From Candidatus Electrothrix aarhusensis (lineage in GTDB: Bacteria > Desulfobacterota > Desulfobulbia > Desulfobulbales > Desulfobulbaceae), in NCBI GenBank assembly GCA_004028505.1, contig MTKO01000094.1, forward strand, positions 1 through 34,631: a DNA stretch of 34,631 nucleotides. The letters run 5' to 3'. A program made the position numbers and the translations under genes. The notes under the pieces were generated by a model. It was not told the origin of the DNA and made no database searches. It was given only the letters and a program-made list of their open reading frames with translations. Shown one piece after another: positions 1 to 9,834 of the stretch (its first letter is position 1; each line of letters starts with the position of its first letter).

Positions 1-1
1 G

Positions 2-1440
2 GGCAGAGTCCAGAAGGCCATTGACCGCATCCTCCAAAAACAATTGGGTGAGGGCAGTTTCTCCCTCTGGTCGGACAGCGGCAGCGTTCCGCCCTGCTTT
101 CCGCCTATGCCCTGGATTTTCTCAGTCGGGCCCAGGAAAAGGGCTATGTGGTACCGGAGTATTTTTATAGAAAGGGGATGCAATGGCTGATTGATCAGGT
201 CAAGAACGCCAATAATCCCCAGGTGCAGCAACTGGCTCCCCTGGCCTATGCCCATTGGGTATTGGCACGAACCGGACAGGGCAGGCACGAGGATGCCCGC
301 TATCTTTTTGATACCTGGTTCAAGAAGATCCCCTCACCGCTGGCTCAGGCCCAGCTTGCCGGAGCCCTGGCCCTGTTAGGAGATCGAAGTCGGGCAATCA
401 AGGGTCTCAAGGCGGCTATGGAGAGGGCAAACGGCGATCCTGCTTCCAGCTGGCGGAATTATGGATCTCGTCTCCGTAATCTGGCAGGCATCATCCATAT
501 CATGGCTGAATCCGGGATCAAGGAAGTCGATCCGGCCCCGGCTTGGCAGGAGCTGACTCGCCTGTTTGCTCAGGAGAAATACCTGTCCACCCAGGAACAG
601 GCATGGCTAATCATGGCCTCCCTGACCCTAGAGCCAAGCAGCCCTCTTGAGCTGGATATTGCGGAGCAGGCCCCTGCTCAAGCCAAGAAGGAAGAAAAAA
701 AGCAACCGGAGAAAAAGAAGCCTTCCCTGCTCGCCAGGATCAAATCCGCCTTGAACTTCGGTACCAGCAAGCCGCCGGAAGCCGAGGCTCCGGCAAATCC
801 TCAGGACGAGGAAAAAGAGCAGCCCAAGCCGAAAACGCCGAACAGCACCTTCTTTGCCCTGCAACGGGACGGCAATTCGCTGTTGAGCAACCCGGTCACC
901 ATCACCAATAATGGCGATAAGGCGGTCTGGCTGGTGACCACCGTACAAGGTTCACCCATTAAAGCACCTGAACCGGTGGAAAATGGCTTCACGATTTTTC
1001 GGGAATGGTACAACACTGCCGGGGAACCCATGCCGGTGGATGCGATTCAGCAGGGAGAACTTATGGTGGTCACTCTTCAGGGTGAGGTGAAGACAGGATC
1101 GGATTTCCAGGCCCTACTGGTTGATTTGCTACCGGCAGGCTTTGAAATCGAACGTCCTATTACTGAACGGGATACGGCCTTTAGCTGGCTCAAGAATCAG
1201 CTCACCGGCAACCTGTATATGGATGCGCGGGATGATCGTTTCGTGGCGGGCTTTGACACCAAATTTTTGCCCAGGATTAAGGGGAACAAAAAGATGAGCA
1301 GGTTCCAGTCCGCCTATCTGGTCCGGGCGGTCACGCCGGGCATCTATACCCTGCCTCCGGTGGAGGTTGAGGCCATGTATCGGCTGGAGTATCGGGCTCG
1401 AAGTGGGGTTGGTACGGTTACTGTGAGTGGGGTGGAGTAG
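2..1440 (+). CDS. alpha-2-macroglobulin family protein, C-terminal part (5' truncated, one frameshift)
   Basis: This is the C-terminal end of a bacterial alpha-2-macroglobulin, a large periplasmic or envelope-anchored protease trap. The window starts inside the gene. Frame 2 reads RVQKAIDRILQKQLGEGSFS and SLWSDSGSVPP, the end of the helical thioester-domain region. At base 96-97 the frame moves to frame 1, which continues LSAYALDFLSRAQEKGY; restoring one G (CCCTGGCTT for CCCTGCTT) rebuilds the family's usual PPWLSAYA sequence. From 148 on the frame is open to the stop at 1438. A helical bundle occupies bases 150-660, followed by an unusual Lys/Glu/Pro-rich insertion (about 661-840), then the beta-rich receptor-binding-like end including PPVEVEAMYRLEYRA. 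Its usual partner penicillin-binding protein 1C is not in the window after it. Family assignment is fairly secure; the frameshift is probably a sequence error. Confidence 0.8.
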
Positions 1441-1475
1441 GGAATTTCCTGAAAAATAAACATTCCGTTTTCGGT

Positions 1476-1500
1476 AGGGGCACGGCGTGTCGTGCCCTTA
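1476..1500. repeat. short GC-rich palindromic repeat
   Basis: Arms GGGCACG (1478-1484) and CGTGCCC (1491-1497) flank a 6-base loop in the gap between the macroglobulin gene and the Trypco1 gene. No T-run follows, so it is a poor intrinsic terminator on either strand. Its form resembles dispersed REP/MITE-like palindromes found in many genomes; this reading is inferred from form only. Confidence 0.45.
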
Positions 1501-1584
1501 CCGTGCGAAATTGAGTTTGAAGATGAGTAACAGTGGCGGATGATGCTCACTATAGAGCACAACACCTTAATTTATTGAAATACC

Positions 1585-1905
1585 ATGATAAAAATGATCG
1601 AATTTGAACTGGACGGCCAGCCGGTCTATATCGAGGCTGAGGAAACCAACCCTGAAGGAATGCGCCGGGTGAGCCGGGGCGGCGATAATGGGACAGAGAA
1701 AGCGGACTCTCTTTTTGTCGATGCGGTGGACCGGATCAAACCTGCTGCTGAGGTAATACTAAAGGCCTTCCGGGAGATGAACACACCGGATGAGATCGCC
1801 CTGGAATTTGGTCTAAAGTTTAACGCCAAGACCGGAGTGATTTTCGCTTCGGCAGACAGTGAAGCCACGTTCAAAGTTTCATTGAAATGGACCAACAAAA
1901 AATAA
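1585..1905 (+). CDS. Trypco1 (trypsin-co-occurring domain 1) protein
   Basis: A 106-residue soluble protein matching the small CU044_2847/Trypco1 family: a strand-rich start (IEFELDGQPVYIEAEE), a central helix (VDAVDRIKPAAEVILKAF), then the typical end in which EIALEFGLKFNAKTGVIFAS is followed by a polar strand ending in KWTNKK. The family is known to sit next to trypsin-like proteases in NTP-dependent conflict systems, and here the next gene, 20 bases downstream, is exactly that. It is thought to act as a partner or substrate-like element of the protease-STAND protein, but its biochemical role is not established. The start at 1585 has no clear Shine-Dalgarno sequence; a second ATG at 1594 is possible. 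A two-gene operon with the downstream gene is inferred from spacing. Confidence 0.8.
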   Translation: MIKMIEFELDGQPVYIEAEETNPEGMRRVSRGGDNGTEKADSLFVDAVDRIKPAAEVILKAFREMNTPDEIALEFGLKFNAKTGVIFASADSEATFKVSLKWTNKK

Positions 1906-1925
1906 TAAAGCTTCGCTAAGCACCT

Positions 1926-4900
1926 ATGCCGATTTCGTCTCTGGACTCCTCCCTTGTCCGTATTCTGATTGATGACCAAGAGCCCCGCTCCGCTGTAGGA
2001 GCAGGCTTTCTGATCACGCCGCAACATATTCTCACCTGTGCCCATGTGGTCAATGCGGCTTTGCGTCGAAATGAATACGCAGCCGACCAGCCTGATGTCG
2101 AGGTCTTTCTTGATTTCCCCCTACTGAACAACCGTTCCCTGCTGCGGGCAAAGATCCTGCGTTGGTTTCCGGTTCAGGAAAAAAGTGCGGTTGGTGAGAT
2201 TGAAGACATTGCCGTGTTGGAGCTCTTATCGGAGGAACCACTCTCTGCTGAGATCCAGCCTGCGCCGATAGCAAGGCTGGATAGTGAGGGAAAGTCCTTT
2301 TTCGGACATCAAGTCCAAATCTGTGGCTTCCCAAACAACATTGACGACGGCACGTATGCGAAAGGGCTTCTGCAAGGTTCAATCGCGAAAGGCTGGGTGG
2401 AGATTCATCATCAGGGTAACGAATTAGTTGAAGAAGGCTTCAGCGGTACGGCAGTTTGGGCTGTTGAAAGGAATGTGGTCTGCGGCATGATCGTCAGCGT
2501 GCTGGACAGGAAAAATAATGCCACCGTTGCCTATATGATTCCTGCTGCTGTGCTCTTTAAAGCCTTTCCAGATATGCCGCTCCCTGTCAATCCGTACAGA
2601 GGCTTGGAAGTGTTCCGGGAACAGGATGCCCGTTTTTACTTCGGCAGAGACAAGGCTGTCGCACGTCTCAGAAAAACCGCTGAAAAGCAACCCTTCACAG
2701 CGGTCATCGGCGCGAGCGGTAGCGGCAAATCCTCCCTTGTATTTGCCGGACTGATGCCTGCCCTTCGCCAGACCGACGGTTGGTTGATTGCCGATTGCCG
2801 ACCCAAAAAACACCCTTTTCTTGAACTGGCCGCTTGTCTTTTCCCGTTTTTATACGATTCTGAACCGGACGAGCTGGAGCGAATCAAAAAAACAAAGCAA
2901 TGCGCAGCAGCCCTGCTGTCCGGGGAGCTGAATCTGTCTGACCTGATCCGGCGCATTGCCGAAAAGAACAATCGTCTCCGCTTTCTCCTGATTGTCGATC
3001 AGTTTGAAGAGCTGTATGCCCCCAATGCGGACAAAGATCTTGTCCGTTCTTTTATCAGCCAACTGCTGGAGGTAGCGCAAACCGATTCTTTCAGTGCGGT
3101 CATCACCCTGCGGGCGGACTTTATGTCAGCGGCAGCAAATTGCGGTGTCTTTGCTGAGGCGTTAAACACCAGTCAAACGTTGTTCATCCCGGCAGTTAAA
3201 AACAACGATTTGCTCCAGATGGTTGAGCAACCTGCTGCGCTCCAGCATGTTGCTTTTGAGCATGGACTGGCAGAGCTGATTGTTTCGGAGTTGGACAGTG
3301 AACCGGGCAATTTGCCGCTGCTGGAGTTTTGCCTAACCCAGCTCTGGGAAAAACAGCAATGCAGACAGATAACCCATGCAGCCTATCAGGATATCGGCGG
3401 GGTGCAACAGGCTGTTGCAGTTTATGCTGATGAGGTATACAGCCTCTTCAATGCGGAAGATAAGGAGCGTGTCCGGCATGTTTTTCTCAAGCTGGTGCGA
3501 CCGGGGCAAGGCACGGAAGATACCCGGCAGGCGGCGACCTTTGAGGAATTCAAGCCGGAATATCATCGGCTGATCAAGAGACTTGCCGATAGACGGTTGC
3601 TCGTAACAGGGCAGACTACAGAGAACCGAAAAAACATGGTCGAAGTTGTTCACGAGGCATTGATCCTCCACTGGACAACCTTACGCGAGTGGGTGGATAA
3701 GGAGCGGAGTTTTCTTGAGTGGCGTGAAAAGTTAAAAGTGCTGAGGAAGCAGTGGGAAGAAAGCAAGGAAGAAGACCAAGGAGAAAGTGCGCTGTTGCGG
3801 GGGCCAGCACTACATGAGGCATTAGATTGGCGGGCAAGCCATACCGGGCATTTGGGAGAGAAAGAGCTATATTTTATCGAAGACAGCAAGGCGGCGTGGA
3901 TAAAGCAGAAAAGACGGAAGAAAAACGGCATCGCCATAGTGCTGTTGATTATGGTGGTGGTGGCAGTAGTATTTTTTCTGCTCTGGAAAAACGCGGAACA
4001 GCAACGAGGAGTTGCCGAACAAAAAACTGTTGAAGCAAACATTGAAAAAGTCAAAGCGGACGAGCAGAGAGAGCGTGCAGAGAAACAAACTTTGGAAGCA
4101 CGCCATAACCTTGCCAAGGCGTTTGAAGGAAAGGCATTGACGGCCCTTGAAGCAGCTGAGAAAGAAGGGAATATTGAAGAGTATAAGAAAGTCATTCTCT
4201 TTACATCGGCAGCCTTGGGTCAAAAAATTGATCCGCAGCAACCTGCTCTGGATCTAAATTCTGTAGCTCCTTTCTTTGCGTCCGTTACACTTAATGCTGC
4301 ACTGAGCGAACAATGGTCTTCTCCTGTACATGAGAGAGATATTAATAGTCTGTCATTCAGTCCTGACGGCAGAATGCTTGTCTCGGCTTCAGGTAAAATT
4401 ATTCGACTCTGGAGTCTTGGGAGCGGAAAGGAACTTTTCGTTTTTAGAGGCCATACAAAAAAAGTTCTCAAAGTCATTTTTAGTCCAGACAACAGAAGAT
4501 TAGCTTCAGCCTCATGGGACAATACGGTTCGGCTTTGGGATTCAAAAACAGGCAAAGAACTCAACGTGTTCAAAAACGATTCTTCTGTAGACGGCATAGC
4601 ATTTAGTCCTGATGGAAAATGGTTGGCTTTGGCTGCTGGTAAGACAATCCGGGTACTAGATATTGAAAGTGGCAAAAAAATCGTCGCGTTTGAAGAATTT
4701 TTTGGTTTTCACAGTCTATCCTTCAGCCCTGATGGGAAAAAACTGGCTTCAGGTTCAGGACGTCAGACAGTTCTACTTTGGGATCTTGAAAACGGCAAAG
4801 AATTAGCTGTGTTTGAAGGTCATTCTGCTCAGATATGGGATGTATCCTTCAGCCCCGATGGAAAAAAATTGGCTTCGGCTTCTGTAGATAGAACGGTCAG

Positions 4901-6309
4901 GGTATGGAACATTGAAAACATCGAAGAAAAGTCTGTATTTAAAGGACATACTAATTCTGTCATCAATGTATCCTTCAATGATGATGGCACCCAACTGGCC
5001 TCGGCTTCAACAGATAATACGGTACGGCTATGGGATATAAGAAGTGGCAGAGAAACCGCCGTGTTTAGGGGCTATGCTGTCGTATCTTTTAGTCCTGACG
5101 GCAAACGGCTGGCTTCCGTCTCAAAGGACAAAAAAATTCGACTCTGGAATATTGAGTATGGCGAAGAAAATACCGTACTCAGAGGCCACAACGGCCTTGT
5201 TTCGAGTGTATCATTCAGCCGGATGGTAAACAATTAGTTTCTGGTTCATGGGACAATACAGTCAGGCTATGGAATGTTAAAACAGGAAAAGAACTCGCTG
5301 TTTTTGAAGAAGCTCATCATGACTATATAACTAATGTGTCATTTCTTCCTGATCGCAAACAGATTGTTTCCGCTTCGTTAGACGGCATGATTTGGCCTTG
5401 GGATATAGCGAGCGGCAAACGTCAAAATGGATTAAAAACCATTTCTTCTGGCGACGTTCCAGCTGTCTCCTTTAGTTCTGACCGCAGACTGCTTGCTTCA
5501 AGTTCAGGAGATGGAACAATATGGCTTTGGGATTTTGAAAATAAAAGAAAAAAATCCACATTCAAAGGCCATACAAATTTTGTTTCGAGCATATCTTTCA
5601 GCCTGATGGGAGGTATCTTGCCTCTGCTTCAACTGATGGCACAGTGAGGTTATGGAATGTTGGGAGCGGCAGAGAGCTATCTGTTATCAGAAATGACCCT
5701 GCCAATACGGTCCAAAATGTTTCCTTTAGCCCGAACGGAAGGCTAATTGCTTTGGCTTCATACACGACTGTGCGGCTTTGGGATATTGAAAGCGAAAGAG
5801 AAATTGCTATGTTTGAGGATCATGCTGACAAGGTGTCCTTCAGTCCTGACGGCAGATATCTGGCTTTAGGAGGAGATAATTATGGTATTATAGCAGGTTC
5901 AGATTCAAAGAATACAGTACGACTCTGGGAAATGGAGAGTGGCAAAAAAATTGCTGTATTCACCGGACATACTGATCCTGTACGGAGCGTGTCCTTCAGT
6001 CCTGACGGTAAGTATATAGCTTCAGGCTCGAATGACAAGACTATTCGACTCTGGGATGTGCGCCCTTATACCCTCTTTCTCCACAACTCCAAACCCACCC
6101 CCCTCTACCACACCTTCATAGAAGCCGTAAAATTCCTCTGGCAACTGGATGTACAAGGTCTGGAGATTATCAAAACAAATCGCCGCATCCCTGCGGACCT
6201 AGAGAAATACAGCACCCTGCTCGCACCCCCGCCCCCCAACCAAAGCAAATTCGACCAGGTGCTGGAATGGGCCGAGAAGCAACGGGGAAACGCAACACCA
6301 ATCCACTGA
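1926..6309 (+). CDS. trypsin-like protease - nSTAND1 NTPase - membrane segment - WD40 conflict protein (two frameshifts)
   Basis: Repaired, this is one protein of about 1461 residues. Residues 1-215 are a trypsin-like domain with a plausible triad: His40 (TCAHVV), Asp94 (EDIAVLEL) and Ser173 (EGFSGTAVW). Residues 222-240 carry the nSTAND1 entry motif NPYRGLEVF...FYFGR. Walker A is GASGSGKSS (262-270), Walker B is LLIVDQFEE (354-362), and RADF follows. The winged-helix region ends near 640. A hydrophobic segment (668-687) after QKRRKK is followed by an Glu/Lys/Gln coiled coil (688-730). WD40 repeats start near 803. The frame breaks at 5219-5221 and 5602-5604, each time in an AGCC(C)-GAT context encoding SPDG; adding one C restores continuous WD40 sequence and gives 14 repeats, two seven-blade propellers. 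Such proteins are regarded as signal-triggered, oligomerising immunity or self-destruction effectors. Start at 1926 lacks a strong ribosome site. Confidence 0.85.
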
Positions 6310-6320
6310 TTGATAGATTC

Positions 6321-6401
6321 GTAAAAAGTCCCAAATACCCTTTTTTCACGTCCTAACTAATTGAGTTATCGTCGCCAAAAACGCAAATCCTGACTTTTTA
6401 C
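6321..6401. repeat. inverted repeat, possible MITE-like element
   Basis: GTAAAAAGTC at 6321-6330 and its exact complement GACTTTTTAC at 6392-6401 bound an 81-base AT-rich segment just after the nSTAND gene. Nothing inside looks coding. It could be a miniature element or simply a distant stem; no target duplication was evident. Confidence 0.35.
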
Positions 6402-6459
6402 CTGACCATCACTGATTGCGCAGCCAAACGATATGATAAAAAAATCTCGCAACATATCC

Positions 6460-6482
6460 CCGCTCTCATCAGCGGTATTTTT
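6460..6482 (+). terminator. weak intrinsic terminator after the nSTAND gene
   Basis: CCGCT (6460-6464), loop CTCATC, AGCGG (6471-6475), then TATTTTT. The stem is only 5 bp, so it is a candidate only. Confidence 0.35.
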
Positions 6483-6484
6483 AC

Positions 6485-6522
6485 AAAAAAACGCCCGGTA
6501 CTCACACTGAGCGCCGGGCGTT
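6485..6522 (-). terminator. intrinsic terminator of the cytochrome lipoprotein gene
   Basis: On the minus strand a perfect 9-bp stem AACGCCCGG/CCGGGCGTT (6514-6522 with 6490-6498) is followed directly by a run of T (plus-strand A at 6485-6491). It lies 50 bases past the stop of the gene at 6572. Confidence 0.85.
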
Positions 6523-6571
6523 ACAACGAGTTTGATTTCCTCGTATCTTACTTTACTCGTACTTTAATCGT

Positions 6572-7429
6572 TTACTCTGCGCCTTCCTCTTCCTCAACCG
6601 GGGCAGCGGTCTCTGCTTCAGGAGCAGGCAAGACCATCTCGGCGGCGTCCTCCATCGCCTCGATAGCTTCCTCTAAGGTTTCAGGAACAGCAGGCACTGC
6701 GACGGCAGATGCTGATGCAGCCTGGGCTTTGAAACCTTCAATCAGCTTCCGGAGATCCTCAAGCGCCTGCTTATCAACATCTGCAAGCTCCATCGGCACA
6801 CAACGCTTATCCGTCTTTTGCAAGGCAACAATCATGTCCCGAGTAATGGGAATCGGAGTACAACCGTGACCTGTTTCACAGACCATATCCCATTTCGGCT
6901 CTGCCTGAGCATGACAGGAAAGGCAATCCTGACCAAAGGAATTTTTTACATCTTCTCCGCCGCGAGTAGCGATCTTGGTTCCCTCGGCAGAGACATCAAG
7001 GACAAAAAACTCCCAATCATCAGTTGTCAGATTAAAGCCCGCTTCCCGTTTGACCATAGCCTCACCCGGAACGATCTGGACAACTGTTCCCGGAGGATAG
7101 ACCCCGCCTTCCTCAGAGTTAGCCACTGCAATGGTTGCGTCGATATTGCCCAACAGGTTTCCGACGTACATTCCACGCACCGGCTGCATATCACGGATAC
7201 AACCAAAATCTTTGTCTGTTATCTCCACTGTTTTTTCAGCGGCATCGGAATCATCAATAAGTATGTTCTCCTGAGGTGCTGCTGCCTCGCTCTCCTTGAC
7301 ATCAGGCACTGCTACTGAAACCACCGGTTCATGTGCCTCCGGCTTTTCGTTATCTGGTTGCTTACAAGCGGCTAACGACAAAAGTAATGACAGGCTACTG
7401 AACAAAACAGCTGCTTTTCTAATACGCAT
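6572..7429 (-). CDS. mono-haem c-type cytochrome lipoprotein with P460-like domain
   Basis: A 285-residue exported protein. The first 21 residues form a lipoprotein signal with lipobox LAAC, so Cys22 would be lipidated; an acidic linker runs to about residue 65. Residues 75-185 resemble the cytochrome P460 fold: GGVYPPGTVVQIV, then AMVKREAGFN, then DDWEFFVLD, then the haem-c motif C169-L-S-C172-H173. Further Cys residues at 184, 190 and 210 are unusual for that family and may form disulfides or bind metal. The tail is helical and ends in an Ala/Glu-rich acidic stretch. The start has a good GAGAGGAAG ribosome site. The gene is monocistronic, with its own promoter (7484-7513) and terminator. 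A redox role at the membrane surface is inferred; the P460 assignment is tentative, the haem motif and lipobox are clear. Confidence 0.7.
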   Translation of the reverse strand: MRIRKAAVLFSSLSLLLSLAACKQPDNEKPEAHEPVVSVAVPDVKESEAAAPQENILIDDSDAAEKTVEITDKDFGCIRDMQPVRGMYVGNLLGNIDATIAVANSEEGGVYPPGTVVQIVPGEAMVKREAGFNLTTDDWEFFVLDVSAEGTKIATRGGEDVKNSFGQDCLSCHAQAEPKWDMVCETGHGCTPIPITRDMIVALQKTDKRCVPMELADVDKQALEDLRKLIEGFKAQAASASAVAVPAVPETLEEAIEAMEDAAEMVLPAPEAETAAPVEEEEGAE

Positions 7430-7458
7430 GTGGGTCTTCCTCTCTGGTTATAGTAAAC

Positions 7459-7483
7459 GCATTATCCTTCTTTTGGATAATGC
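7459..7483. promoter_or_regulatory. perfect inverted repeat at the presumed transcription start of the cytochrome gene
   Basis: GCATTATCC (7459-7467), 7-base spacer, GGATAATGC (7475-7483). It directly abuts the -10 box and spans the expected start point, a place typical of a repressor operator or a 5' leader hairpin. Confidence 0.5.
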
Positions 7484-7513
7484 ATTGTATAAGGTGGAAG
7501 TTTCGCCTGTCAA
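7484..7513 (-). promoter_or_regulatory. sigma70-type promoter of the cytochrome lipoprotein gene
   Basis: On the minus strand TTGACA (plus 7508-7513) and TACAAT (plus 7484-7489) are separated by 18 bases. The -35 box is a perfect match, and the resulting leader would be about 50 bases. Confidence 0.6.
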
Positions 7514-7550
7514 TCCTTTGATTCAAAAAATTAAACTCAGTTATATATTT

Positions 7551-9497
7551 TCAACCATGTAATTTTTCCGCTAACCCGGAAAAACGCTGTGTTTTTCGTG
7601 AAACCGTTGTTGCTCTTATCTCCGAAGATGCGCAGAGAATGAGCCTATTACGGGCCCGGGTAATACCGGTATAGAGAAGCTCCTTGCTCAGCACTCGGCT
7701 CTCCTCATCAGGTAAAAGAAGCAGGACCTCATCAAACTCCGACCCCTGGGCCTTATGAATTGTAATGGCATAGGCGGTCTCATGTTCAGGTAAGCGAGCA
7801 GGACTGATTGAGGAAAGGGTGTTGTCCGCTCGTCGAAACCAAGCTCGCAAACGCCCCTTGTTATCCTGCCAGAGGATGCCGGTGTCCCCGTTAAAGAGCT
7901 GCATCTCGTACTGATTGCGGAGAATGATGATCGGTCTCCCCTGATACCATTCCGTGTTTTGCGGAGATATCAGACCAGCCCTCCGAAGTACCTGTGTTAC
8001 CAAAATATTGATACCCTGAACTCCGTCTGGCCCCCTGCGCAGGGCACAAAGAAAACGAAACGCTTCCATTGCAGCAAAGGCCTGTTCCGGCGAGGAGGCT
8101 GTCAGCATGGGCTGAAATCCCTTTTTGATCCGGCCTTCAAGCCATTGCTCTCGTTTAGCTCCTGTGTACTGCACCATCTCTACATCAGCAAAATTATCCG
8201 CCAAGGTCCTGTTCATTTGCTCCACGGAACCGCTCTTCACTGCGGCAGCAAGACATCCTATGCCGCTATTATCTTGAAAACGATAACTGGTACGCAGAAG
8301 GACCAATGAGTCTGCCAGGACAGGATCGGATGCTTTCCCTGATTCTTTCGCGGCTGTTTCGCCGGATGAGGAGGAGAGCAAATTGGAACTTCCGGTCAGC
8401 TGCTCCAATTCTGCGCAGAGCTGCGGCGACCAACGGGATTCATCGTTGCCGCAGAGATCGGCAAACAGGCTGCCTGCTTCCACCGAGGCTAGCTGATTGC
8501 GATCTCCGAGGAGAATAATACGCGTCTTCTCGGGCAGGGCATCCAAGATAGCGACCATCATCTCCACATCAATCATGGAGGCCTCATCCAGAACCAGCAG
8601 ATCCAGATATAACTTATTATCCCTATTAAAACGAAAAGCCGCTGCACCGGGGCGGGAACCGAGCAGTCGATGCAGAGTTTGGGCTTGTTCTGGGATATCG
8701 TGCCGGAGGTCTTCCGGCAAAGAGAGCTTGGCCTTGCGGATGGATTCTTCCAGACGGGCCGCAGCCTTACCCGTGGGAGCGGCTAGGGCAATCTTGAGCA
8801 GCTTTTTTCTCTGCCCCCTCTGTTCATCCTGCTGCCGGGCATGGAGAGCTTGAATTGCAGCCAGGATACGGGCCACGGTATGGGTCTTGCCGGTTCCCGG
8901 TCCGCCGGAGATAATCACCAGGGGCTTGAGCAGGGCCAAGGCAGCGGCCAATTGCTGATAATTCTGACAATCAATCGCGCTGTTCTTTTCGGTCCGAGGA
9001 AAAAGTCGGGCCAGCAGTTCAGAGGCAACCTGAGGATCAAGGTCGAGACGGGTAGCTGCCCGACGACGCAAGGCTGTGGCAATAAATTCCTCGTAGCAGG
9101 AAAACCGGTGGAGATAGAGACGATTCTTCGCATCAAGAATCAGGGGAGAGACCTCGCCGGGCTGCCCAACAACAGAGGTGGTAAGCAGCTCTTCCCTCCA
9201 TTTTTTTGAGCAGGGAAAATTCTTTGCCACCATTTCCGCCAGAGAGGGTTGCTCCGGGGCCTCCCCCAAGGGATAGCAGACATGGCCGTTGCCCACAGCG
9301 GCACTAGCCAGGGTTGCGGCAAGGAGCAGGGCTGGGTACTCTGATCGGCCACCCGCGCTCTCGGTATTCTTGGAGGTCTGCCCATCTCTGTCAACGGCCT
9401 GCTTTTCTAAAAAAAGACCGAGGTGGAGATCAAGGAGTCGTAGTTCTCCTAGGTTACAGGCCTGTTGCAGTTGCTTATGCATCAGGATTTTATACAT
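7551..9497 (-). CDS. recD: exodeoxyribonuclease V alpha subunit (RecD helicase)
   Basis: RecD is the 5'-3' superfamily 1B helicase of the RecBCD recombination and DNA-degradation complex. From the chosen ATG at 9497 the protein has 648 residues (E. coli RecD has 608). The N-terminal RecD-type helical domain includes a stretch LAATLASAAVGNGHVCYPL. Walker A is GGPGTGKTHT (about 198-207), Walker B LDEASMID, motif III GDRNQLASVEAGS, then the UvrD-like C-terminal motifs AITIHKAQGSEFDEV and LLYTGITRARNRL, all intact. The frame is open up to 9653, but those 52 extra residues look non-coding; no start has a clear ribosome site, so the 5' end is uncertain (9482 also possible). No recB or recC lies beside it, which is unusual because these three are normally clustered. 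Confidence 0.88.
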   Translation of the reverse strand: MYKILMHKQLQQACNLGELRLLDLHLGLFLEKQAVDRDGQTSKNTESAGGRSEYPALLLAATLASAAVGNGHVCYPLGEAPEQPSLAEMVAKNFPCSKKWREELLTTSVVGQPGEVSPLILDAKNRLYLHRFSCYEEFIATALRRRAATRLDLDPQVASELLARLFPRTEKNSAIDCQNYQQLAAALALLKPLVIISGGPGTGKTHTVARILAAIQALHARQQDEQRGQRKKLLKIALAAPTGKAAARLEESIRKAKLSLPEDLRHDIPEQAQTLHRLLGSRPGAAAFRFNRDNKLYLDLLVLDEASMIDVEMMVAILDALPEKTRIILLGDRNQLASVEAGSLFADLCGNDESRWSPQLCAELEQLTGSSNLLSSSSGETAAKESGKASDPVLADSLVLLRTSYRFQDNSGIGCLAAAVKSGSVEQMNRTLADNFADVEMVQYTGAKREQWLEGRIKKGFQPMLTASSPEQAFAAMEAFRFLCALRRGPDGVQGINILVTQVLRRAGLISPQNTEWYQGRPIIILRNQYEMQLFNGDTGILWQDNKGRLRAWFRRADNTLSSISPARLPEHETAYAITIHKAQGSEFDEVLLLLPDEESRVLSKELLYTGITRARNRLILCASSEIRATTVSRKTQRFSGLAEKLHG

Positions 9498-9834
9498 TGA
9501 ACGTTCATGTTGATGTTCGGCTGACTGCCTGTTAATGAACACTGATTTTGCAAGAAGAGTCAGCATACACAAAAAAAATAACCTATGACAGAAAAAAGTA
9601 CAGACTTGATAGGAGGACGGAGAAAAGCGTTCGTCCGGTTCAAAAAAGTTCATTTATTAAAAAATATCTATGAGATAAAGGCATCATGTTGTCATCTATC
9701 TATTATTGCAACACGTCGTCGACTCGGAGTTGTCCTTATCTCGTTGCAAAACTACCGAAGAAAGAATACGAGATGTCTGTTCTCTGCTGTTGAATATTCT
9801 TTCCTCCGAGAGGATGCCGTGTTATCCTCGCGGC

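Noticed and set aside
3650..4195. Ser-rich open frame antisense to the nSTAND gene
   Set aside because: Its Ser/Phe bias mirrors the Glu/Lys-rich coiled coil on the other strand.
5200..5610. Programmed ribosomal frameshifting in the nSTAND gene
   Set aside because: No slippery heptamer or following stem is seen, and the same kind of loss hits alaS and four other places.
9498..9653. N-terminal extension of RecD
   Set aside because: The extra 52 residues are hydrophobic and unlike RecD, with no ribosome site at the first start.
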